A stretch of 64,000 nt of DNA from assembly GCA_964035575.1 (NCBI GenBank), contig OZ037855.1:558001-622000 (forward strand), read 5' to 3'. The notes under the pieces were generated by a model, which had not been told where the DNA came from, ran no database searches, and saw only the letters and a list, made by a program, of their open reading frames with translations. This stretch comes from Rhynchopus sp. YZ270_cl-10 (Eukaryota > Euglenozoa > Diplonemea > Diplonemida > Diplonemidae). Position numbers and translations under genes: made by a program. This document shows, piece by piece, positions 41,008-51,440 of the stretch. Within the stretch, counting starts at the first letter, position 1; every line of letters starts with the position of its first letter.

Positions 41008-41731
41008 TAAAAAGAACCCCACCCACAATTAAAAAAAAAGAGAGAGAGGAGGGAAAGGTTCCCTCGTGGCAGATTTATCAGCATTGACATATGGCGCAGT
41101 TCTGAACCTCAGTCCCGCGTGGTTACCCCCCCAAAACAAAATGTATTTTGGGTGAAGTGAAGCTGGATGAAGTGGTCAGGACATTGCTTAATGTTGCTTT
41201 GTTTTTATTTTGGTTTTGGTTTTAGCGAGGTGTGGGTGTTGTAAAAAAGGGGGGCAGGGGGGATGGGGGTTATTTTAGGTGCGTGTGTGTTTTTTTTAGT
41301 TTTGGTATTACGTTGTTGAAAAATATAAATGGTGTTCGTGTATGCCAAGGACTACACAATTTTGGCCTTTTATCGCTCTTCTTGCCTTCTTCCGATTGTT
41401 GTTGCTTTTTTTTTTTTCTTCTTTTTCCTTCCCTTTTTTTGTTGTTGTTTTGTAAATTTTTTTAATATCAGTAGACTACACATACTCTTGGTGAAAGCGT
41501 CGCTATTTTTTTTTTCTTCTCTTGCTCTCCTTATTGTGGCAGATTAAAACGAGAACTGAAGATAGCAAATACCTTTTGTTTCCTTCTCACACAAACACAG
41601 GCGCACTTAATAGACTGTTATGCAGACTGCCTAGGTGAACTTAGTTGTTACTCTTGTTTTATAGGTGAAATGCATGAAATCAGTTTCTCCTTTTTTTTCA
41701 AAAAAAAAAAAAATAATATGCTCACACCCGT

Positions 41732-43160
41732 TTAGTATCTGCTGCCACGATTGCGGTTGTAGCCACCTCCACCACCTCCTCCACCGCCTTTGCTGTAGCC
41801 TCCGTTCTTGCCACCGTAGGATTTGTAGCCGCCGCCACCTCCACCTCCACCACCTCCTCCTCCACCTTGTCTGTAGCCACCGTCGGACGGACCAGGGTTG
41901 GTAGTGCTTGTCTGCTTTGCCTGGTTCCACTCACGCAGGGTTCCGAAGTGCTCCTGGATAAGGGGTGTTAGAAAATAATGGGCAATTTTTTGTGAAATAT
42001 TGCTCGGGTGTTGCTAACTGCTTGAGGCAGATAAGTTGAGAAAGTAGAGATGAGCCGCCTCAGCAAACTGAGTCGCTTCCTATGAAGAGTTGCGAACAAA
42101 AGAAAATGTAAAAGAGACATACCGCAAACTTCTCTCTTGTGTAGTACTGTCCGTTCACAGGGGAACGACGCTGTTCAACCTCCTTGCCGTAGCCACCACC
42201 GCCTCCTCCGTAGCTGTTGTTGTTGCCGTTGTTGTTGTTGTATCTGTTGTTCCCCCGGTAGTCGTTGCCTCCGTGGCCCCCGTGCCCACCATGGCCTCCG
42301 TGACCACCGTGGCCGCCTCCGTGCCCTCCGTGCCCATGGTTGTGTGTGTGGGTGTGGTTGCTGTAGCCACCACCACCGCCCCCCTTGCCGTAGCCCCCCT
42401 TGCCCCCTCCGCGGCCGTAGTTGCTGTATTTGTCGCCTCCCTTGCCACCCTTCTGCTGCAGGAGGTGTGAGATGTCGATGAGGTTCGGGATGTCAAGGTC
42501 CGGCACCACTGCCGGGCCGGAGCAGTTCTTGCCGAACTTCTTCCCGTCCTTCTCGCCGATGTCGAAGAAGAGCTGTGCCCCGATGGTCAGCGACCCGCCG
42601 TTGATGTCGTTCGCATGGATGAAGATGTCGTCGCTGGTTTTGTCGTCTTTGACAAACCCGTAGTGTTTTTCGTAGTTCCATTTGGTGACGGTGCCGCGGT
42701 TGTCGGGCTTCTTGACGACACCTTCGCCGGAGACGTTGATGGCGATACCTCTGCCGGAGGTGTGGTTTGTGTCGGGTGCGAGGTCGAAACGGATGTCCTT
42801 TCCGACCTCGAGGCGTGCGCCGTCGAAGGCAGAGCGGTGGACGTAGATGGCGTCGCCGTTCGACTGTGTGAGGAAGCCGAAGGCCTTCTCCGCAAACCAC
42901 TCCTGCACTGTGCCGCTGTGCACACCCTCCTTCGTGTCGGAGAGAATGCCCGGCCCTGTCACGTCCTTCGCCGCAACCGGCCCGGACCCACGCTTCTTCG
43001 CTGAATCATCCAGCGAATACGTAACCTTCTTCCCCACAAGCAGCAGGTGCCCCCCCTTAATCGCGCCACTGTGCACAAACACCTCGCTCCCGTCGCTCCC
43101 ACTCACGAAGCCATATCCGCGTGCGGCGACCCACTTGCTCACAGTGCCCTCCAAAGACAT
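41732..43160 (-). CDS. triple cold-shock-domain, Gly-rich RNA-binding protein
   Basis: Exons 42123-43160 and 41732-41953 (169-base intron, GTATGTCT...CAG, phase 0) encode 419 residues. Three cold-shock domains follow each other at about 1-60, 78-140 and 150-215. Each has recognisable RNP1-like (YGFVSG, FGFLTQ, YGFVKD) and RNP2-like (VFVHSG, IYVHRS, IFIHAN) motifs. The remainder is a low-complexity tail of Gly, His, Asn and Tyr with RGGG and GGYG motifs, ending NRNRGSRY, typical of RNA-binding and phase-separating tails. The protein should bind single-stranded RNA or DNA as a chaperone or translation regulator, in cytosol or nucleus. The ATG chosen begins MSLEGTVSKW, right at the first domain; the open frame upstream runs into an 8-base microsatellite and is unlikely to be coding. 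The domain assignment is firm, the role is inferred. Confidence 0.9.
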
Positions 43161-43274
43161 CAAAAAAAGGGGGAGGGAAAAAAAACCCCCGAAAAAATGA
43201 AAAAGAGAAAAAGCAACGACGGAGGGGGTTGTGGGGGGGGGAGGGGGCTGTGGTGTGCATGTGTTGAGAGGGAT

Positions 43275-43362
43275 GGGGGGTGAGAGGGTGAGAGGGTGAG
43301 AGGGTGAGAGGGTGAGAGGGTGAGAGGGTGAGAGGGTGAGAGGGTGAGAGGGTGAGAGGGTG
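43275..43362 (+). repeat. 8-bp microsatellite (GAGAGGGT)n
   Basis: Eleven uninterrupted GAGAGGGT units, directly 5' of the cold-shock gene (115 bases from its ATG). Length variation here could affect its promoter or 5' UTR. Confidence 0.95.
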
Positions 43363-43411
43363 CAGAAAAAAACACACATACACAGTTTTGTTGTCTTTGA
43401 ATAAGTCAGAA

Positions 43412-43515
43412 CGAATGAAAGAGAGAGAAGAGAGAGAAGAGAGAGAAGAGAGAGAAGAGAGAGAAGAGAGAGAAGAGAGAGAAGAGAGAGAAGAGAGAGA
43501 AGAGAGAGAAGAGAG
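43412..43515 (+). repeat. 9-bp microsatellite (AAGAGAGAG)n
   Basis: About eleven units of AAGAGAGAG. Read in frame it gives E-R-E-E repeats, an artefact. Confidence 0.95.
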
Positions 43516-43716
43516 ACTAACAGAAAAAAGTGAAGTTGACAGTGTCAAACGCCTCTAGGAAGTTGGCTTCCTAAACGTGCACGTGCAACTGGCAAAAGGG
43601 GATCGTCACTCACCTATATCATTGAAATAACATTGCTTACCAATGGTACACTCCAATGTTGCCCTGATATTTTATTTAATTTTTTTTTTTTTGGAAATAG
43701 TGAAGTTGTCTTTGTG

Positions 43717-43749
43717 AGATGATCCTTAGCCTCGTATGTTTGGTTATCT
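43717..43749 (+). repeat. stem-loop repeat, AGC class, diverged
   Basis: AGATGATCCTTAGC, CTCGTAT, then GTTTGGTTATCT. Outer pairing is weak. Confidence 0.45.
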
Positions 43750-43767
43750 GTAAAAAAAAAGTTCGCA

Positions 43768-43800
43768 AGATGAACCTAAGCCTCTTGTGCTTAATTTCCT
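43768..43800 (+). repeat. stem-loop repeat, AAGC/GCTT class
   Basis: AGATGAACCTAAGC-CTCTTGT-GCTTAATTTCCT. It lies only 20 bases from the previous copy, making a tandem pair. Confidence 0.65.
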
Positions 43801-44335
43801 TTAAAAATACACGTACTCATCGCACGATGCTACGCCCTTTCGCAAGCTGTCGTTGTGGGTCTCTGAAACAGTCTCTGGTAATACATTTACCTTCTGTTCT
43901 CATTGTAACTCCTTGTAAGGATAGTGGGAGGAAACAGAGGTGGAAAAAAAAAGTGAAGGTTGTCAATGTGTGTGCATGTTGGAAGCACACAGGACACCTA
44001 TAAGAGGGAGGGAGAGGGGGTGTGTGGGGACATAACAAACCAAAACTAACTATGGTGGTATCATTCATGCGCAAAGAAAAGAAAAGAAAGTGGGTAAAAG
44101 AAAAAACACCGATACCAATGCTGTTAACAATGAAAAGATTGAAAAGAAAAAGAAAAACTTGATGAGATGAAATGCACGTCACTTGTACGCGATCATCACA
44201 AAAAAGTGAAAAGAAAAAAAAGAGAAAATATCGTATCTTACGGGGTTTAAAAAAAAACGAATATTAGCTTATGGGAGGTGAGGGCGGGGGAAAAAGACCA
44301 GGGAAAAACATGTGAAGTGGGGTGGGGGGCGTATC

Positions 44336-44487
44336 TTTTATAATAATATATATTATTATCGTGAATTTATTTTCCAGTATTTCACGCACAGGTGGAAACA
44401 GCCCGAGGGGAAAAATGCTTCCCCGAGGGCTGTTTCCACCTGTAAGTGAAATACTGGTATAAATTCACGAAAATATATTATTTTATC
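44336..44487. mobile_element. near-perfect palindrome (foldback/MITE)
   Basis: Arms of about 51 bases (44360-44410 and 44421-44470) pair with few mismatches; the centre is AAAAATGCTT. The arms contain GTGAATTTATTTTCCAGTAT and CAGGTGGAAACAGCCC. AT-rich sequence extends the pairing outward. Confidence 0.8.
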
Positions 44488-44494
44488 TCCAAAT

Positions 44495-45096
44495 GAGACC
44501 ATGAATTTCACAACCCGTTTTCACGTACAAAGAGAAGAGGGTGGGGTGGTTCTTTTTATGATGATTTTTGATTCAGTTTTTTTATGTGGAACTCTTAGCG
44601 CTGGACAGCGCCTTGAGCCAGAACTGGTGCAGCGGGTTTGTGGCGCTTACGCGGCTGTACTTCTGATGAAGATGAGGAAGACGATGAAGACGATGACGAT
44701 GAGTCACTTGTGTTCGTGTCGGACTCACTCTCCACAGGTGCCCTCGTACGTTTTTGAGGTGTCATTTGAGATTTTGGAAGAAAATTGGGGGGAAAACGGT
44801 GTGCATCCTTGGTTTGTGTGCTACAAGAACGAAAATTAACTGAAAAATGCGTTTGAGATCCCTAGAATGGCTCAAAATGCCTCTTTTCTGGCTTTAATTG
44901 CAAAATTGGGCCTCCAAAGGCCTCCAAAAAAATTTTCGAGAGTTCAGTTCTACGATTTTCGACCGTGAATTTATTTTTTCTGAGCGTGAATTTATTTTTC
45001 TGAGCGTGAATTTATTTTTTGAGCGTGAAATACCGGAAAATAAATTCACGCCCCTCCTTCACGATTTTGTGAAGGGGCGTGAAATTCATGGTCTCA
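44495..45096. mobile_element. 602-bp DNA element with perfect 18-bp TIRs
   Basis: TGAGACCATGAATTTCAC at the left is exactly the reverse complement of the right end. Near the right end three direct copies of GAGCGTGAATTTATTTT form a subterminal array, a module shared with the adjacent palindrome. A minus-strand ORF of 55 codons starting MTPQKRTRAPVESESD contains a run of Ser and a basic cluster (RKRHK). This resembles the disordered, nuclear-targeted N-terminus of a transposase. The element is therefore probably a deletion derivative of an autonomous transposon of unknown superfamily. Target-site duplication is not evident. Confidence 0.8.
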
Positions 45097-45290
45097 AGCG
45101 GGGATAAAAGACAAAATCAATAAAAAAAAATCACCTGTTTTTTTGCTGTCAATTATCGGGCACTCCATCCCCCCTTACTTTTTTAAAGCGAAACCAACAA
45201 AGAAAAATACTTGAAACACCATGCCATGACATAGGTGTATGTGAGGGTGTCGGAAAGAGCGTGGGAAGGGTTTTAAAAAATAAGGAAAAC

Positions 45291-45329
45291 TTTGAAAAGA
45301 TAAATGTGCCTCTCATGGAACACAGATCT
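45291..45329 (+). repeat. stem-loop repeat, GTGC class, diverged
   Basis: ACTTTGAAAAGATAAATGTG, CCTCTCATGG, then AACACAGATCT. AGAT/ATCT and TGTG/CACA remain paired. Confidence 0.5.
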
Positions 45330-45501
45330 TATAGTAAGGGCTACTCCAACAGTACAAATACGCCTCTAAGGACGAACACATGGAAACCCCAATTTTTTTT
45401 GTACGTTTTTTTTAAATATTGGTGCTCCATTTTTCAGTTTTGGGGGATGTGGATGTGATTAGTTTAGAGAAAAAGAAGGGGAAAAAAAAAAAAAAAAAAG
45501 A

Positions 45502-45586
45502 GAAGTTGAAAGTGCAAACGCCTCACTGTTCCTCGGCGGACGCAAGCACTATCTCTCCGCAGGTTATCGAACCCCAGAAAGCACTT
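45502..45586 (+). repeat. stem-loop repeat, long class with GGTTATCGAACC
   Basis: GAAGTTGAAAGTGCAAACGC, CTCACTGTTCCTCGGCGGAC, GCACT, then CCGCAGGTTATCGAACCCC. AGTGC/GCACT closes the structure. On the minus strand it is followed at once by a run of 18 T. Confidence 0.7.
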
Positions 45587-46162
45587 CATTGGTATACACA
45601 CGGTTACCACGAGAGAGGTTGTATACAAATACATAAGCATCGCCCAAAAATGATTAGGAGAAATTGGCTGAAACGCCAGCTGCGTTTTTTTTTCTGTTTT
45701 GGGGTGGAAACGTTGCCGTATGGAACACCAGATCGTTCTTTACGTTTTTGTATTTTTTTGTTTGTTTTTTTCTGTTTCTTGTACACCCCATTACTGAAGT
45801 CTTTACAGAACCGAGTCGCAAGGGGAAATAAATGTTTTAATTCATTTACGATTACCTACAGTGTAAGGTTGAGTGCATGCCTTCGACATTGACACTGCCT
45901 CTGACCACCTTTTCTTGTTCTACGTAGTGGGTTCCACACCACTCAGGGCAGTGGGGGGAGCAGTTTTCCTGTTCTTGTTTCGAGGGGGCTATACATACAC
46001 CACACATCTCTGGAAAAAGTAGGGGGGAAATCAACACGTTCTTGAGAGTTCTTGTTCACATTTTGAAGCATCGGGACAAAAAAAAAAAAAATCTGTTCTG
46101 TAAACACGAGGATGTGTCCTATTTTTTTGTTGAAAAGCTAAAATGAAAGAGAAAGGGTTTTA

Positions 46163-46186
46163 GATGAACCTATGCTTAGGCACCGA
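46163..46186 (+). repeat. stem-loop repeat, loop-less form
   Basis: AGATGAACCTATGCTTAGGCACC: the arms AGATGAACCTA and TTAGGCACC remain but the CTCTCGT loop is missing. Confidence 0.45.
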
Positions 46187-46450
46187 AAAATAAAGTTTAC
46201 TTGAAATACAAAGCCGTCTCGTCGGGGCTGACATCGCTGTACCTAAAGAAAAGGTCAGATACACGTGTCTCAATGCAAATCTTTCAGAAAATAACTTATG
46301 AGAGTCCCCAGCCTACATACCAATAGCGATTGGAGGTCTTGACCCTCTGGAATAACAGGGATACAAAAAAAAATACCCCACCAAAAGCCTGAGGTAGAGA
46401 AAGGGGAGAGGGGGTTTTTGTGGGGACCTTTGCGTGGTAGTTTTTCCAAC

Positions 46451-46497
46451 AAATGTTGGTTTAGTGTACTGCCGCGACAGTCTTTCACTATCCACCT
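46451..46497 (+). repeat. short A-box-like repeat with T-run
   Basis: AAATGTTGGTTTAGTGTACT, the small hairpin ACTGCCGCGACAGT, then CACTATCCACC and a run of T. Confidence 0.4.
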
Positions 46498-46622
46498 TTT
46501 TTTTTTGCTCCAAATATCCATAGAGTCGGCCAAAGAGATGTAATACTAACTAAGAAACACTGGCCCGACCTGTTTTATAATATTATGCCCCACTCTCCTG
46601 CTCTGTTCGCACATGCAATACT

Positions 46623-46747
46623 AATGGTGGCAGTACTGTGATGGGAGCCCATTGGAATACGCAAATACATCAAAATACATCACAATACACGTATTTTGAT
46701 GTATTTTGCATATTCCAATGGGCTCCCATCACAATACCGCCACCATT
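46623..46747. mobile_element. 125-bp palindromic MITE with perfect 10-bp target-site duplication
   Basis: AATGGTGGC at the left and GCCACCATT at the right are the outer ends of arms of about 57 bases that pair almost fully (for example GATGGGAGCCCATTGGAATA). ATGCAATACT flanks both sides exactly (46613-46622 and 46748-46757). A 9-10 bp duplication is typical of Mutator-like transposition. This is the cleanest recent insertion in the window. Confidence 0.92.
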
Positions 46748-47704
46748 ATGCAATACTGTATCAAAGGGTTGGGAAGGGGTTTCACGGGGAGAAAGTGAGT
46801 GTATCTGGGGAAACAAGAAAAGTTGGCAAAAATGACCTCCACGTCATACCCAACTGAACAACACAGAGAACAAGCCGGTATCAAAAAAAAAAAGAATCGA
46901 ACAGATGTGGCTGTCTCCTCACGCGTATTTTTTGTTGTGTCAATAATCACCTAAGCAAACCTATCATCACGACAGTCATTTACTTCACCATCGTATTGGT
47001 AGGTAGCTAAGGGGTCTGCACTCAATGTTGGCCAAAAGGCTGTTCATTTCGACAGGGGGGGTTTTTGTGTTAATCTGTTTAGTGAAGCTGTCATTCAGAC
47101 AGTAAGCGCTATCAGGGGAAGGGGTTTTATTGGGGAGGATGGGAACGTAGACGGAAGGACTTCACGCAGAAAAGAAAAAACTAAAATATTGGGACGAAAC
47201 AAACGTGAGTCATGATACCATCAACAAAACGTTTTTTTTTAAACTCGACTTCGTTTGTTTTCAGGTGAAAAAAAAAAGCCTTGAAAAAACCTGAAAAAAT
47301 GCCGTTTCTTGGTAAGATGAGTACTGCAACCATTTTTGCCATGTTCTTTGACATTGGTGTGCAGCATTATGAGGACATCCCAACAACCTCTTTTTTGTCT
47401 TTTCGCAGTCGAAACTTCAAAATTAGGGGAAGAGAGGGAACAAAAAAAAAAATCAGCATAGCTTAGTGAACGTACTCGTGTACTATCGTTAAAACAACAA
47501 ATGAGTCAAAACCCGCAAACTGAATAAAACACACGCACAATATCTTAAAAGCCCCCCCGTTGGAACCACCCGCTGGTGCAGGATTCCCTGAATGCCATCA
47601 ACCTCTCTCTCTCTCTCTCTCATACTCTCTGCGCAGAAAAAAAAGCAAAATAGTTTTAAAATGTCCCTCCCCCCTATCCCCACTCACCCCACCTTCCATC
47701 TCGC

Positions 47705-50327
47705 CTATGCGCTGCAGTTGGACCCGTTGCTGCTGTTTGGGCGTTTGCGCCGCTTTGGGCCCTTGATGCCGCTTGCCTTCTTGCGATGCATCTTCTTCTC
47801 CTGCACAATCTCCACCTCCACAACAGAACGGTGATGCACATTTGCCCATGTCGCCATGAGAGTTCCGACACCCGTCAACATTACTGCAAAAAGAAGGGAT
47901 TTTTAAAGAAAAATAAATATGAACCTAAGACTCTCATGCTTAGTCACCTGAAGTTATCGATAAAAAACTATAAAAAAACGGTTAAGATATCCAGGCTTCC
48001 CCATTTTCCCCCATTTTATTAGACATACATGCTGGGAAGGCCACTGTCGGTGCGTTGTCCCATGGTACATCGAGGATGAGTCTTGCGAAGACAGATGTGA
48101 GGACCACTGAGAGGACGAGGATCGACACGACGGGGTATGGGTGGAGGTGGCGGAGGACGAGGAGCATCAGGTAGGAGGACACTGCGCTGGCGACACCGGG
48201 GAGCACAGCCTCGGACCAGACGTGGTCGTACTGCTTGATGTCGCTGGCGGAGAAGGTGCGGGACGCAACCAGCCCGATCCACGTTGCGCCAGCTGACACA
48301 ATGTGGATGAGACACAACGTCAGCGGCACGGCCAACTGGCTCGCCACCCTTCTCCGCATCAGTGTGTCCACTGCCATACCCAAACTCACACACAAACACA
48401 ACGCAACCGTCCGCACCTCCACCCCAGGGTACTGCAACACAAGCATCAACCCCGACCCCCCCACACAGAACACCAACCCCACCAACTCCGAATTAAACCA
48501 CGGCTTCTCCGACTGCCCCAACTTCCTCTTATGGTAATACCTCGACACGCTGTAGTACAGAACCAACAAAAACGGCGCAAGACATTCAAACACAATAGGG
48601 GGGCAAACACGATCGTCCCCGCAATTGCTGTTGTCCACCAACGCAAGCATGCTTGACGCCGTCGTCGCAGCGTATCCCAACCCTGCAAGCACAACCACCA
48701 ACCATCCCCTGTCGACCTTCAAGTAGTCAAACCCCTCTTTCTTTAGACTCGGCAAAAAGGGGATCAAAAACAACGTAGTACAGGTCACTTCGACCAGCGC
48801 CCTGGTGCCGATGATAGCTGAGGCGGGGACACCTGAGTGGTGTGCCTTCAACATGAGAGGGAGGGGGATGCTTAGTGTCAGGACAGAGAGGAAGAGCGCA
48901 CACCAGACCCAGGTTGGGAAGACGAAGACGAGCTCGAGGACGACTGTGTCGATTTCTTCGTAGTGGCGGACGGAGGTAACAAGGTCGTTGCCTCCGTCAT
49001 CGGCGAAGAGGACACGCTTCTTGGCTTGCTCTTCTGGGACAGGAAGAAGCGGCTCGCGGTCGTCCTCTTTGCTGAACCCGAGCACACCAGACATCTGCCG
49101 CACAATGCTTCCAAAGAACGACGGCCGCTTCCCGGCACCGTGCAGCTGTTGGAAGGACTGCTGTCTTTCCCTCTTCTCCTTCGGCGATGTCGCGTCTTCG
49201 ACAGCAAAGTAGGGACGCCCTGAGGCATCGTTCAAGAGATACGCCGAGTCGCGTCTGCCTTTGAGGACACGCGCATGGCCATCCTCGTGGACCTCAAATT
49301 CAAGGTCGTCTTCGTCGTCATCATTGTGTGTCGGAGACGGGGCGAAAGAGGGGGTCACTTCAGAGCCACGTTCTGTCTCCGTTTCACCTTCGCTTCGCAG
49401 AGATTGGTCTACACGGTCAAATTCAGAGTCGTCATCTGCCCCTGAAAAGCGCTGTGAAGTCAACGCCGTGCTGCAGGTAAGCTCTATGGTCTCGTTGAGC
49501 TTTGCTGCGTTCATGCTTTCGACCAAATCCGCCCTAGTGAGGATGGGCCGTCCGTCTACTTGGAGAAGCCGCATCCCTTCCTTCACCCCGGCAAGCTCGG
49601 CGGGGCTGTCCATGGACACCTTCTGCACTGTCACCCTTGAGTCCGTCATTTCCCATGTCACACCGATTTCTTGCCCGCGGAGTGGGACGGAGAATGTGAT
49701 CGGCGCGTTTTGTGTGTACTTCACTCTGATGGAGGAGCGGCTGTGGAGTGGAAGCTCTCCCAGGGCACGCTGGCCGGAGAGGGAGGAGTCGCCCCCGGTT
49801 GCTGGCGTGCTGGCGGAGGCGGGGTCGAAGATGGGCTGTGCAGCGGAGCGCATGCAGATACGCTGCGACGCCTCCACCGGGGGGGAGAAGAAGTCCCTCG
49901 CAGACCCTACAGACGCACTGCCGTATGGCGTCTTCGTAGGAGAGACAGGCGCACCGTGCACACTGATGCTTGAAGACCCACGCGTGGCGAATTCATTTGA
50001 ACTTTGCCTTTGAAATGAACTTGGCAACTCATCGCGTGGAACGCTGCCACTGACATGCTCTGCAGCACCCAAAGACCGCGACAAAGTGTTCATAGGAACG
50101 TGAAGCTTTCTTGCCAAAGATGCCAAATCTACCCTCGACACTGACCCCTGAGCGTGCGGCAAATCAGAGGAGCCAATCGCAATTCGGATGTTTCGTGTCC
50201 TCTTTGGGCTTGTCTGCCGCCCACTCTCACGGTCCCAAGATGCAGCCCCTCCATCCGTGCTCATTGGGGACGGACGCGACACAGGTGAAAACGGACCCGT
50301 AAAAGAGTCCCCCGACCTGGCATCCAT
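47705..50327 (-). CDS. PDZ domain fused to DMT-like multi-pass transporter
   Basis: Exons 48029-50327 and 47705-47883 (145-base intron, GTATGTCT...GCAG, phase 1) encode 825 residues. The first 200 are Ser/Pro-rich and disordered. A PDZ-like domain follows at about 210-286 (IGVTW as the carboxylate-binding loop, SPAELAGVKEGMRLLQVDG as the core). After an acidic linker, about ten hydrophobic helices begin near residue 470 (VVLELVFVFPTWVWCALFL). They look like the drug/metabolite or nucleotide-sugar transporter fold, with FECLAPFLLVLYYSVSRYY and GGSGLMLVLQYPGVEV in the middle. Splicing completes the last helix (LMLTGVGTLMATWANV) and adds a basic tail ending KGPKRRKRPNSSNGSNCSA, which supports the intron. 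A PDZ region on a transporter suggests anchoring or regulation. An upstream ATG at 50492 is possible but less likely. A stem-loop lies in the intron. Confidence 0.82.
47919..47949 (+). repeat. stem-loop repeat, AAG/CTT class, in an intron
   Basis: TATGAACCTAAGA-CTCTCAT-GCTTAGTCACC lies within the intron of the PDZ-transporter gene, near its acceptor. Confidence 0.6.
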
Positions 50328-50641
50328 TGTGTATGCGTCTACTCTGCCAATATGATAAAGTAATATGGTGAACCCACACAGCGTTGTTTCTTGTTGCGTT
50401 TCTGTGGGGGATGAGCAGTGAAAGTGTGGGGAGGGGGTGGGGGAGGAGAAGAGGGAGGAAATGATGCATTTTTTTTTGAATTGGTTTTGCATTTGTTTAA
50501 CGTAGGTGAGGGAGGGTTGTAATGGATCGTTGGGTGGTAGGGGGGGCAGAGGGTGATGCCCCTCCTTGCCTTTTGGTTATGTTATGTTATGTTATGTTAC
50601 AGCAACCGTTCCGCAAAAAAAGGGGAAAAAAATAAAAAGGT

Positions 50642-50695
50642 GAAGTTGATAGTGCAAACGCCTCTGTGGCGCAGGCATTGGTACTCCGTGGGGTA
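50642..50695 (+). repeat. stem-loop repeat, long class, short form
   Basis: GAAGTTGATAGTGCAAACGC, CTCTGTGGCGCAGGCATT, then GTACTCCGTGGGGTA; the B-box-like end is absent. Confidence 0.5.
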
Positions 50696-50993
50696 AAATG
50701 AAAAAAAATGGCAAGCTTAGTCACCTTCAAAAAGAAATCTTAAACACCGATGTGTCTTGCACACACACCAGAAAAAAACAAGGGGAGAGGGGTTGGAAAA
50801 TTTGGTAAGACGGATTTTCTCACTGACACATTTGTTTGCCAGGTCGGGGGGAAGTGTATTTCCACATTAGGAATGTTTATTTGTGTCCACAAAAGACACA
50901 ATGTCGCCCGAAGGCTTTGGCTATTATTTTTGCACACCCGCCCCCCTTTTTTTGCAGCATCACACAGAGTTACAACCTAATCAGAAACAAAAA

Positions 50994-51422
50994 CAAGTAA
51001 TTGCTATCGGAAAAAAAACGGCGTGTGCTGTGGAACTCCACCCTGTAGAAGTAACCTACAACACACCCAGCACTCTGCTCTTCTGCAGGTATGATAACGC
51101 TCTTCGTACCCACTGGGACGCCTGCATCTGAAATGTTCAAGAAGGGGGGCTGTCCTCTTCATCCAGCACCATCTGATCGAGAGCGTTGTTGGACGTAGTC
51201 TCGGCAGGCTCGGCGTGTTTCAGCTCGTTTTTGTCCACAGGGTCCCACGCAGTGTCGTCGTCGTTGGAGCAGTGCGGAAGAAGCACAGAATGCACAAACG
51301 ACAACACGTCGATCACACCAGGCACATCAGCACCTCCAGCAAATCGTTTGGATGCTACGGTGCTTTCGAAATCACGCGGGGTTTTCCACAGCACACCCCG
51401 TTTTTTTCTTAGCAATTACTTG
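50994..51422 (+). mobile_element. MITE or transposon remnant, CAAGTAATTGCTA family, longest copy
   Basis: Left end CAAGTAATTGCTATCGG, right end CTTAGCAATTACTTG, with GTGTGCTGTGGA inside both, giving TIRs of about 40 bases. A minus-strand ORF covers most of it. Its C-terminal part (ADVPGVIDVLSFVHSVLLPH, then an acidic stretch ending DEEDSPPS) may derive from a transposase but is not recognised. The 8.2-kb and 16.2-kb copies are shorter derivatives. Confidence 0.75.
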
Positions 51423-51440
51423 TTCTTGTTGTTATTGTAA

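Larger units (their letters stand above)
40280..41731. other. gene-free spacer 5' of the multi-pass protein gene
   Basis: AT-rich with a short tandem array (40719-40775), one stem-loop (40974-41007) and a T-rich stretch at 41390-41520. No ORF with coding character. Confidence 0.6.
43161..47704. other. 4.5-kb gene-free region with microsatellites and transposon-like elements
   Basis: No supported gene. Contents: two purine-rich microsatellites, four stem-loops (43717-43749, 43768-43800, 45291-45329, 46163-46186), a long-class stem-loop (45502-45586), a 150-bp palindrome, a 602-bp TIR element, a MITE with a 10-bp target-site duplication, and an A-box-like repeat. 46800-47700 is otherwise plain AT-rich DNA. 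Confidence 0.6.

Noticed and set aside
42060-43379. Longer N-terminus for the cold-shock protein (LTLSPSHP repeats)
   Set aside because: It is the translation of the GAGAGGGT microsatellite in reverse; the first domain begins right at the internal ATG.
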